Source: Pinus tabuliformis (lineage: Eukaryota; Streptophyta; Pinopsida; Pinales; Pinaceae). From it: 64,000 bases of DNA. A program made the position numbers and the translations under genes. How positions within the stretch are numbered: the stretch's first letter is position 1; each line of letters begins with the position of its first letter. Of this stretch, positions 12,601-23,145 are shown piece by piece. The notes under the pieces were generated by a model that saw only the letters and a list, made by a program, of their open reading frames with translations, had not been told where the DNA came from and made no database searches. The stretch covers positions 824,112,757-824,176,756 of the forward strand of contig CM062814.1 of assembly GCA_031772625.1 (NCBI GenBank), in the 5' to 3' direction.

Positions 12601-15360
12601 TAAACCCTAAGATAAATGTTATAAACCCTAAAATAAACATGGTTGAGAATGGTTGATTTTCATTTTGAGGTAATCCTTGTCACTATGCGACATTAGACTA
12701 TGGTTAACCATGGTCAACCATCTTTATTCTATGGTTTATAATATTTATCGTAGGGTTTATATACCTTGGGTTAATAATATTAATTCCTTGTGTTTAATAT
12801 TATTCCTTTGGGTTTATTATCCCTTATGACAAACCCTATGAATAATATTATACCCTCGGAATATGAACCCTTAGATTAATAAACTTAAGGAACTTATATT
12901 ATAAACCTAAGAAAATATTAAACTTGAGGGGTTAACATTAAAACCCCAAGGGAATAATATTAATCCAAGGGATTAATACTAAAAACCCTAGTGTTTATAT
13001 TCCCTTAGGTTTATTATTCCCTTGGGTTTATAATATCAATCCCTTGGACTTATAATATTAGTCCCTTAGGTTTATAAACCCTATGAATAATATGAATAAT
13101 AAACCCAAGGGAATATAAACTCTAGGGTTTTTAGTATTAATCCCTTGGGTTAATATTATTCCCTTGGGGTTTTAGTATTAACCCCTTGGATATATTAAAT
13201 TCCCTTGGGTTTATAATATCAATCCCTTGGGTTTATTAATCTAAGGGTTCATATTTCCAAGGTATAATATTATTCATAGGATTTGTAATTAATACGAATT
13301 CCTAAGGTTTAATATTATTCCCTGGGGTTTATAATTCCTTGTGCTTTTAGTATTAAACACAAGGAATTATAAACCCAAAGGAATCAAATTAAACCCAAGG
13401 AATTAATATTATAAACCTAAGGTATATAACCCTAAGATAAATATGAAAATATGGTTAACCATGGTCAATCATGGTCCAATGTTGCATTGTGACAACGACT
13501 ATCTCGAAATCAAAATCAACAATTGTCAACCATACTTATTTTAGGGTTTAAATAATATTTATCTTAGGATTTATAAACCTTGGTTTTATAATCTTAATCC
13601 CTATGGTTTAATATTAGTCCATTGGGTTTATTATCCCTTCGGTTAATATTATTCTCTTTGGTTTATAATCTCTTGCGGTTTTAGTATTATACCCTAGGAA
13701 TATGAACCTTTAGATTAATATACATAATGGATTGATATTATAAATCCAAGGGAATAATAAACCCAACGGGTTAATACTAAAACCCCAAGGTATTATAAAC
13801 CGAAGGGAATAATATTATTAAACCTAAGGGGAAATTATTATAAATCTAAGGTATATAAACCCGTTCTTAACCATGATTTATATTAAAACTAAGGGATTAA
13901 TATTATAAACCCATGAATAATATTATACCCTAGGAATATGAACCCTTAGATTAATATAGCGAAGGGATTGATATTATAAACCCAAGGGATTAATACTAAA
14001 ACCCATTATAAACCCTTAGATTAATAAACCTAAGGGATTGATATTATTGATATTATGGTTAACCATGGTTGGTTTTCATATTGAGACAATCGTTATCACA
14101 ATGTGACATTGGACGATGGTTTGTCATGGTTGACCATGATTAACCATGGTTGAGTATGATTGATTTTCATAGTGAGACAATCTTTGTCACAATGCAACTT
14201 TGGGCCATGGTTGACCATGATTAATATTCATATTGAGAGAATCATTGTCATAATGCAACATTGGACCATGGTTCATTTTCATATTGAGAATCCTTGTCAC
14301 AATGCGACGTTGGACCACGGTTGACACAATGTGACGTCGAACAATCAAACAATCTTTGTCATAATGTGACCATGGTTATTAACAATCATTGATCATGATT
14401 AAAAATGGTTGACCATGGTTGATTTTCAAAAGAGACAATCTTTGTCACACTGTGACATTGGACCATGGTTGATTTTCAAATGAGACAATCTTTGTCACAA
14501 TGTGACATTGGACCATGGTTGACCATGATTGATTTTCACATCGATATAATCATTGTCACAATATGATGTTGGACCATGGTTGACCATGATTGATTTTATA
14601 AAATATGGTTGGTCATGGTTTGATTTTATATCAACCCTAAGATAAATATTATAAACATGGTTTGATTTTATATAAACCCTAATATATAAACATGGTTTGA
14701 TTTTATATAAACCCTAAGATAAATATTATAAACACTAAAATAAATTTTCATATTGAGACAATCTTTGATACAATGCGATGTTGGACCATGGTTTATCATG
14801 TTTGATTTTATAAAACATGGTTGACCATGATTTATATTATAAATCCAAGGGATTTATACTAAAAAACCAAGGGATTATAAACCATAGGGAATCATATTAA
14901 ACCCAAAGGAAAAATATTAAACCCTAGGAATATGATCCCCTAGATTAATCACCCAAGAGATTGATATTATAAACCCAAGGGAATAATATTAAACCCTAGG
15001 AATATGAACCCTTAAATTAATATACCCATGATCGATTTTCATACTAAGATAATCTTTGTGACAATCTGACGATTGACCATGGTTGATTTTTATATTGAGA
15101 CAATATTTGTCACAATGCAACGTTGGACCATGGTTGACCATGATTGAGCATGGTTGGCCATGATTGATATTATAAACCCAAAGGAATAATAAACCCAATG
15201 TATTAACATTAAAAATCCAAGGGAATAATATTAAACCTAAAGGAATAATATAAACCCAAGGTATACAAACCCTAAGATAAATATTATAAACCCTTAAATA
15301 AACATGGTTGACCATGGTTGATTTTCATATTATCCCTTGGGTTTAATATTAATATTTATC
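9601..15360. repeat. Mosaic foldback satellite of short motifs in both orientations (~5.8 kb)
   Basis: Almost the whole block is built from a few motifs and their reverse complements. The main ones are CCCTTGGGTTTATAATATTA and its inverse AAACCCAAGGGATTAATA, a CCCTAGGG/CCCTAAGATAAATATTATAAACC family, and from about 10100, 11700, 12600 and densely from 14050 a GACCATGGTTGACCATGG family joined to GACAATCTTTGTCACAATGC. Opposite orientations alternate every 30-100 bp, so the strand can fold into many hairpins; GGTTGACCATGGTCAACC (10176 and 11785) is a perfect 18-bp palindrome. Larger blocks recur: the segment starting with CCCTAAGATAAATATTATAAA appears near 10070, 11690 and 12610. No coding capacity is credible. 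AAACCCTAA/CCCTAAA words recall plant telomere repeats but never form a telomeric array. Confidence 0.85.
12145..12222. repeat. Representative perfect inverted repeat (30-bp arms, 18-bp loop)
   Basis: Arm 12145-12174 is the exact reverse complement of 12193-12222, with loop 12175-12192. Similar arrangements with small mismatches lie near 10530-10620, 11180-11270 and 12960-13030. This is the cleanest hairpin of the satellite block. Confidence 0.9.
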
Positions 15361-15408
15361 CTTTGGGTTTTCTATTATTATTTGCAGGTCCATAAATACA
15401 CCAATATC

Positions 15409-15560
15409 TAAATCTACAAATTATATGAGCTACAGTTGAATGTGTGCAATGCAAATATTATAGACACGACACTAGTATAGAAATCTACAAATCCACAAAT
15501 TATATGAGCTACAGTTGAATGTGTGCAAACCTTATAGACACGACACTCTTCTATAGGATC
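15409..15560 (+). repeat. Two-copy tandem repeat (~72 bp)
   Basis: A unit containing ACAAATTATATGAGCTACAG, then TTGAATGTGTGCAA and TATAGACACGACACT, occurs twice in tandem at the right edge of the satellite. Confidence 0.8.
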
Positions 15561-15684
15561 TTATACATTAAAATTTGAAAAATGAACAATATGCATGTCG
15601 GCATTACTATATAATTATATTAATTGTACATATATAAACTCTCATATTACAAAATAAAGCCCTTCCTCGGCCTCAAATGTTGTC

Positions 15685-15893
15685 GAAACAAAACCCTTAG
15701 TAATAACTATGACATAACTTTAATTGTACAAACACATTAAAAATTATTACATCTCGAAACAAAACCCTTAGTTAGAACTATGACATAACTTTAATTGTAC
15801 AAACACATTAAAAATTATTAGATCTCAAAACAAAACCTTTAGTAAGAACTATGACATAACTTAAACTGTACAAACACATTAAAAATTATTACA
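15685..15893 (+). repeat. Three-copy tandem repeat (~71 bp)
   Basis: A unit starting CGAAACAAAACCCTTAG and running through CTATGACATAACTTTAATTG and CAAACACATTAAAAATTATTA begins at 15685, 15755 and 15826, with only a few substitutions between copies. Confidence 0.85.
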
Positions 15894-18800
15894 TCAACCA
15901 CATAAAAAAAAGTGCACAACATTCCAATGTTTAAAAAATTTATATATCAATGTTTTGTTTAATATTTTAATTCACCAAAATATTATATACAATATTAAAT
16001 TAAATTAAATTGATCATTAAATTACATATATCATTAAATATAATTAAATATAATTATTCAATTAATTTTACATATTAATTTTATATTAAAATATATAAAC
16101 TCATAAAATATTAGAATATAAAAACTACTCAAATATATATTAATTAAATTATTAAATATTTTAAATTAATATTCAAATATCTTAATAAAAATATTCAAAT
16201 TATTATTAAAATATATTTTATCTATAAAATTTCTACAGTAATTATTATTTATATATTTTTCAAATTTTCAACTCCCTCACATTTAAATAAATTACAGTAA
16301 AAATAATGTTCTCTAGAAAACTCAATCTCTTGACATTTATTTCTATAATGAAGGATTGGTATCTTATTTACATCACATCTTTGGAAAAAGGATAGCTTTA
16401 TTTAATCTCTATTTTTTTTTGTTTAAATCTTACATGTAAGTAATTGATAGTTATTATTAATCTGGAATTGAATTTTCCAAAATTTGAATTGATTATTTGA
16501 ATTAAATGATAGTTAGGAAAATATTTTGTAACCTCATTTGCAAACTATGGATATACATCATTTTACCTGATTTCATATGTTTCAAACGATGGAGGCATCG
16601 TAGTTATCTCCTTCTAGGAAGAGGAGCTGAACCGAAATTGGAATAGTCCTCACATCGTGCCCTTGCACCACATCTTGCACGAATATGCTACAGAGGCAAT
16701 AGAGGCAATATATTATAAAAATTATAATTAAAAAAAAAAAAAATTAATTGGCTATACATCCACCTGAGGGTGAAATAAGGATCCTCCTAAATATTGAAAG
16801 GGTAGTTTGTTGTCGCTAATAAATTTCACCACGACCTTATAAGTATGCCCTTTGTAATTCGTATAAAAAAGGTTACGGTCCAACTCTCAAGGAGGATAAG
16901 GGATGAATAGAAGAATATAAGATTTTACAATATTATTATAAATAATATGTTTTTATAATAATAATTTAATTTTAAAGTTATAATTAAGTTAAGTTAGATA
17001 TTAGATTGGTGTATAAGATTTTTTTGTTTATGAAACAAAAGATCGGTTTTTGCTTAATGATTTGATTCGTAAAGTCTATCAAAGAAGTGTGCATACACTA
17101 TTTTTTTTTGGATTTGAATTTAAGAGAAACATATATTTTTAACCCCAAATTTATAAATAGTTTTAAGTTGAATACTTTCTTTAGTATGCAAAAGATATTT
17201 TAATCTCTAATAGTATGGATCTACAATGTAACTTTATGGAATATTTTCTTGAGCCTAGTTAGTGTAAAGAAAACCTACACAAGCATATTATTCATGATAT
17301 GTTTCTCATGTTGCTTTGGTAGCAAAAATATATGCATTAATAGATAATTATAGATCAAATATGCAACTTATCATTAATGTTTTAATTGTGTTGACATTAT
17401 GGCAAACAATAATTAGCCATATTATCATTAAGATGTCATAACATATCATCCAATCTTATCCCAATTAGTAGAGCAAAGCATTGTAGTGGGATTTAAGATG
17501 TAATTTAAACATCTAGGTTATTGGTTTTATTTGGGATAGTCGGATATTTACATGACCTCCTACGCAACCAAATGCAACACATTTTTCATTAAAATGTTAT
17601 TTTGCACCATAAGGCCAACACATTTAAAACTTCTTAAAGATAAGTTGGTTAATTAATCAAATAATTATCAATTAATTGATACATATCTATCACTAGAGTA
17701 GTGAATACAACATGTTATAAACACATCATTTAGACACCATTAATTGAGTAGATATAACTAATGTCAACAACATAGGTTTTTTTATACTAACCAAAGAAAG
17801 GAAAACCTCCAACCATAAAGTTGAATTTAAAAGATCCACACCCTTAGATATTCGAATAAACTCTCTATCTAAAAAAAAAAAAAAAAGCAATCATTTTACA
17901 ACTACTATGACATTAAACAAAACTACAATAGCAAAATTACACATGAGAACACTAAAATTACCTTGGAAACAGATATGGAAAAACCGACAAGGAACAAAAG
18001 ATTGCACTTTCTATCTTTATTTTATCATGAGGATTACAATACATACTACAAAGAAAAAAAATTGTTGCAAAGCTATGAGAAACTATGGTCTGCTCTTGTC
18101 CTATGCATATAGCTTCTCTCTACTCTCTCTTAATATATCCCCCACACTCCTACTTATATTAGGTAGTACTAAGTGGCTAATGAAAAAGTGAACCCTCTTC
18201 TGGTCTTTTGTTTTTTTTTTATAGCTAAAATTACGGTTAAGTATATGGTTTTGAAATCCTCTTGGTACCTCCATGATGTCTTGAATGGATTCCGACATGT
18301 CATTAACTCCCCATACTTAAATTGTGGTGTGGTGACAATGTTGCTACTTATATCTATGAAGGGGAATATTAATGGTTATTTAATCAATGAAATAAATTTC
18401 AGATATGAGCTTCAATTTAGGTGCATGATAGCTCATTGAAAATATCTAAATGATAATAAAAATGTCAATAGAATATAGTGAAACTTATAGCAAATGTTGA
18501 TTATTGAAAGGCTGAAAACATTGTTTAGGGACCCCAAAATGCATTGAAAGTTGTTGTCCTAAAATATGCAAAACTCAATACCTTCTTTAAGTTGCCCCAA
18601 AGTGAATCTCTCAAGTATAAAGCATCAATAAATTCATATGATACTTATTTAGCTCCATTTTGAATCACGTATATAATATAAGTGTGTCTTGGTATACACA
18701 AATGAACTTTATTAGTTATTTATCCATGCATAGTTGATGGAACCTAACAATTAATATAAAATAAGTGCACTGGTTGTGACCATAAGTATTCTAGTCATTT

Positions 18801-20064
18801 ATTGCGTTGAGGACACAACATTCACCTTCACAAATGCTATGAGCTCAAAGCATAAGAAAGATGCAGATATAATTGTAACTAGTACCCAAATTCAGTTTCC
18901 TACATCTGTACAAGTAAGATAAATTCATAGAATGCAAATCAACGACTAAGTACCACTAGATGCACTCTTTTCTTGAGACCTTTGAACTCAAATTTGTGGT
19001 ATATATTGTTACTAGTGACTACCCAAAGGGATCCTAAGACTCAATTATGCCAATGTCACTATATTGGTCATCCTAACTCTTTCCTTAGTTGGTTGAATTA
19101 GTATTGCATTGACAAGTTTGAGTGGTGGCTCCTCTTGGATTTCATTGTTCATAACTTTTTCTTCTTTTGGTTCAAAAATTGCACCTTTTATAAATCCCAT
19201 TTAGAAGGAAATTCATCACTATAAGATTCATTGTGGAGAGGAAGAGATTCATGAAAGAGAAATTGGGAGATGTTTATAGTTGTAGTATTTCTTCATGATA
19301 AGAGATCAATCATAAAGAGGAGGAGTTTTAATCTCTAAAACTTTGGCTTATGCCTCTTCTTGGCACTTTCATTTGTGGCTCGTTTTGTATCTCAATGTTA
19401 TTTACAAACATTAGTGCCATAATTATCAAGCAATGTAGGAAGCCCCATTCTATTTACATTGATATTGTAGAACATGCATCTCTTTTTTATACTCATCAAA
19501 AGTTCATATCAAATTCCCAATCTATGGTAATCCATCTTAAGTTGGAATATTCTATTCTCTTAATGTACTTACAGTGCAACAACTTCAATTCCTTGTCATT
19601 TGTTCTTATAAATCTACTTGTTTAAAATGATCACTTTGATCATTTGTAATTCACTTAATATTTTTTTTAAGAATATCATATTATATATGAGTTTAATTGT
19701 GGAAGTCATGTTTTAGGTTTAACTTGGGTAGTTTGATAGAAATTTTTTTAATGAAAATAATAGTTTCAAAATGACTATTTTAATCATTGGTAATTTATTA
19801 TATAATTTTTAAAAGTATATCAAATTATATGTTAGATTGTAGTTGTGGAAGAATATAACAAAATAAATATCCAAAATATGGAAAAGAGTGGAAACAACTT
19901 ATACACATCCAAGGGTGCATTGAAAAATCCTAAGAGTGAAGGAAGCCCTCTTGAAATATGTTTGATGTGATTTGATAAAAATGATAAGAGAAATAAATAA
20001 GAGAAAAACATATATACATAATAGAAGAAGGTAAAATAAATTCGAACTTCTAACTTATTAATAA
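15894..20064. other. AT-rich spacer without a supported gene
   Basis: Mostly A/T-rich. The stretch at 16560-16910 is more complex and could hold worn exon pieces on the minus strand, but nothing firm enough to name. ORFs at 17907-18439 and 19350-19625 have no recognisable domain, start context or splice structure. No RNA gene seen. Confidence 0.5.
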
Positions 20065-20079
20065 TAGTGATAATTCATA
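20065..20079 (+). repeat. Left target-site duplication of the 20.1-kb retroposon
   Basis: TAGTGATAATTCATA here is repeated after the poly(A) as TAGTGATATTTCATA at 21541-21555, 14 of 15 bases identical. Confidence 0.8.
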
Positions 20080-21540
20080 CCTGGATGCGGGTGTTACTGC
20101 TGCGCATTTATGAGGATTTATTCCTCGCAGGCAGTTGTCCCTGCACCTGGCTCGCGGACGAGGATCGCACATTTCCATGGCATGCGATATCAATTGGACA
20201 GAGTACAGAATTATGGTCGCACAGTTCGTCTTCAATGCGCGCTTGGTTCGAGAGACTATGCTCGATGTTTTATCCATGGCCTGGTGTCTGGTTTATGCCA
20301 TTGCCCTCGGCTCTTTCCACCTCCGCCTGATTTTCTTCCCGCACCCCTGTTTCGTTCAGGCAGTTTGGAAGCTCGCTTGGATTCTAAGTCTTGCCTGGTT
20401 CGTCTGCGCTCAGTCCTTCCCCCTTCGGCTCTGCCATTTTCCCTTACCTGGTTTCTCTGATAATTCGAAGATGCCTCGCCGTCGTGGAGTCTCTCGCCGT
20501 GGAGGCAATACTGGTAATCGAGGCAGGGCCTCTCATTCTGCTCCTCAGAACATTGTCCCTATTGCTTCTGCCTCCCCGTCCTCTCCGCCCTCTGGCCATG
20601 CTAGACCTCTCCCGCACAACTCCTTTCAAACAACCCGCTTCACCTTCCATAGCAGGCTCAATAGGCCAGTGTTGTCAGCCAGCATCACTGTAATTCTTGC
20701 TGAGGAGGAGGATAAGCCCAGCAGCTCGGCCCACACCACCACCTCTCAGTCTCAGGATGACAGTGTCCTTCAGGGGGAGATGGCTGGGGTCGTGTTCAAT
20801 GAAGACAACATGCAGGAAGACGACATTGTTCCTGAGGCTCCTCAGCCTCCGGCAGAATCCAGTCAGCGCGAGGTGCTTGCTTGTGAGCCGGTTCATCATC
20901 CAGGTAGCATCTTGAATCTGGTAATTCCTCCAGATGGCGGTATCGAGGGGAATGCAGATAATGAATTCGTCACTTGGATTGCCTCTTCCAGCCAGGTGGA
21001 CAAGGATGCGCCCGACTCTCCGCAACATGTCTAATGATTCTGGTTCAATGCCTACGGGTGGCACTCTTGCCTCTGCTCTGTTTTATTTTATGTTATGCGT
21101 CTATGTTTTGGGTCTCTGGTTACTGTTCTTGTCTCAGTTCTTGTTTTGTATCGGTGCGAGCCAATATAATCTGATGAGCAGCAACAAATCATGGCTCAGC
21201 AAGCCTTGTTTTTGCTTTAATTTTGTTTATGGCGGGTATGACAGAATGATTATCAGCAAAGCCATAGTAGGCGATAGTACTGTTGTGCTAGACACAGAAC
21301 TGGATTATTTTCTTGTATGTCAGGGTCTTACAAATCATGTTTCGAAGTCTCTCAATCCTGAAAGGGCGGATAGAAGGATCTGTATGTCTCAGAATCTCTG
21401 GTTGAGGGCTGGCTTCTGCCCCCTCTGAGGTCTCAACCTCCTTGTACATATTTTTTCTCTTTTTTTTTTTTTTAATATAGAAATAGTCTTTACGCAGAAA
21501 AAAAAAATAAAAATAAAATAAAAAAATAAATAAAAAATAG
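20080..21540 (+). mobile_element. Poly(A) retroposon, 1.46 kb, with an unrecognised ORF
   Basis: A GC-richer island inside AT-rich DNA, starting CCTGGATGCGGGTG and ending in a T-rich leader (about 21450-21475) then an A-rich tail (about 21499-21540). It is bounded by a 15-bp target-site duplication with one mismatch (20065-20079, 21541-21555). These are hallmarks of L1-type reverse transcription at a nick. It contains no RT. It is therefore either a LINE with a large internal deletion (ORF1 start joined to 3' UTR), a non-autonomous retroposon, or a retrocopied gene. The frame is intact and the TSD nearly perfect, which suggests a fairly recent insertion. Confidence 0.82.
20471..21034 (+). CDS. 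Unrecognised 187-aa Ser/Pro-rich protein carried by the retroposon
   Basis: I do not recognise this protein. The start at 20471 is chosen because it opens a basic N terminus (MPRRRGVSRRGGNTGNRGRA) typical of nucleic-acid-binding ORF1 proteins; the frame is also open upstream to 20135, but that part looks like a 5' leader. After the Arg/Gly-rich start comes a Ser/Pro-rich low-complexity stretch, then an acidic C-terminal half ending at TAA... (stop 21032-21034). No transmembrane segment, zinc knuckle or DUF4283 block is visible. The ORF lies wholly inside the TSD-bounded retroposon, so it belongs to the element or to its source transcript. It may be untranslated; coding status is an inference from its length and composition. 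Confidence 0.45.
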   Translation: MPRRRGVSRRGGNTGNRGRASHSAPQNIVPIASASPSSPPSGHARPLPHNSFQTTRFTFHSRLNRPVLSASITVILAEEEDKPSSSAHTTTSQSQDDSVLQGEMAGVVFNEDNMQEDDIVPEAPQPPAESSQREVLACEPVHHPGSILNLVIPPDGGIEGNADNEFVTWIASSSQVDKDAPDSPQHV

Positions 21541-21555
21541 TAGTGATATTTCATA
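21541..21555 (+). repeat. Right target-site duplication of the 20.1-kb retroposon
   Basis: TAGTGATATTTCATA follows the A-rich tail and pairs with 20065-20079. Confidence 0.8.
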
Positions 21556-23130
21556 TCTCACATAAAGTTGGTCTCATACTAATATTAATAAAATTGATAA
21601 AACATTCATTGCTCCTTTCCCTTCCATATTTGAGAATTTTAAAAGTTTGAGAAATTTGGTAAAATAGGGCCAAATTTTGAGTGTTTTTTTCGGTGTGGAG
21701 AGAGAATCAAAGCATTGCCCTTTCTTTTTCCACACATTGTAAGTGGCAAATTTTGGTTAAATAGGGGAAATTTTAACTAAATTTTTAAAAATTTTAACCA
21801 TGGTAGAAAGGGAGGTGATGTTGAGACTTACACCCACTTCCATGGTTGAAGTTTTATCAAAAATAGAGAAATTTAGTGAAATTGGCTAAATTTTCTCATG
21901 AAGAGATGTTAAAAATCACTCTTGCAAGAGCATTGATGAACATCTTTCTCCCTCCCTATGGACGAGATTTTTTTTAAATGAAAAGAAACTATTTTTTAAA
22001 TGTTGAAAATTCCATATTCACTGAATAAAATCTTTAATTTTATAACATTAAGATGAGTTCTCATTATATATTATGCATAAATAAATAAATTAAGACATCA
22101 TTAATAGATTGTTCTTTTTTTAAAATAAATAAATTTTAAACCTATTAGAGAAAATGATTATAAATATATAAATCTTAGCAATGAGAAAAAAGCGTACATT
22201 TCAACATTTAATTTAATTTAAATATAATTTAATTTAAATAATTATATATATAAAGCAAGCAATGAGGGAAAATATATATATATTAAATTTTTTTAATTTA
22301 ATTTAATTTTATATTTAATTATTAAAAATTATTTAATATATTTAAAAAAAATTATTTACATCAATTATTTTTCTCTTCAAACGTCTCAAAAAAAATACAC
22401 CATTTTTATAAATATAATAAAAAACATAAGTATAACTTGATAAAATTATTATTAAATAAATAGCTTAGTTATTATAATTTATTTGAGTTTTAATGAAATT
22501 AAATAAATGATATATAATTGAATGTTCATTTAATGTTAAAATATATATTATATTTTATTTTTTATAAATTAAATATATACACAATCATCATAATAATTTC
22601 AATTTCTACTAGTTTATAATTAAATATAACCAAATAAAAACTCTTAGATATAGGTTATCCATATCCTTGATAAGAGAAAGTCACAATGCTTTAGAATCAA
22701 GCTATTGCACACGTAAAAATCTAATAGAGATCATTATGTGCATGATACAAAGGCCACTTAAAAAATGGAAGTTGCCATACGAGAATAACAGTCCCAATGA
22801 TTTGATAAATAAAGCTCAAATTAAGAGGAGTGTTTTTTCGAGGGGCATAAGTCAGATCCATTTTAATTTGGTAGTGAGTAAAGTGGTTGTGAGTAAGTTC
22901 ATTGAGTTAGGCTTAAGGATGGATGTTTTTTTTTCAATGGGTAGGTGTTTTTTTAAGTTAATATAAGTGTTTTATTCGGGTGTGAAATTTGATTTATTTG
23001 TCATAGTGTGGTGAGTAGTTCTATTAGACTTAAGTATAATATAAGTTTTATTGATTTTATTTTAATTTTTTTTGAAAATGGATAATAAATTTAGTTTTAT
23101 TGATTTTATTTTAATTTTTTTTCTAAGTAA
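21556..23130. other. AT-rich spacer, no gene seen
   Basis: Highly A/T-rich with TTAAAT-type simple runs. A 44-bp sequence around TTTAGTTTTATTGATTTTAT is repeated near 23045 and 23090, just left of the LINE. Nothing else recognised. Confidence 0.55.
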
Positions 23131-23145
23131 TAATAAATTTATAAT
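23131..23145 (+). repeat. Left target-site duplication of the LINE
   Basis: TAATAAATTTATAAT is repeated exactly at 27115-27129, directly after the poly(A) tail. Confidence 0.92.

Noticed and set aside
9601..15360. Interstitial telomere array
   Set aside because: CCCTAAA-like words are frequent but never in perfect tandem heptamers, and they occur in both orientations within larger motifs.
16560..16910. Minus-strand peptide TYKVVVKFISDNKLPFQ, recalling the N domain of Argonaute proteins
   Set aside because: Too short, no flanking Argonaute motifs, and the neighbouring segment (16570-16690) does not continue the family pattern.
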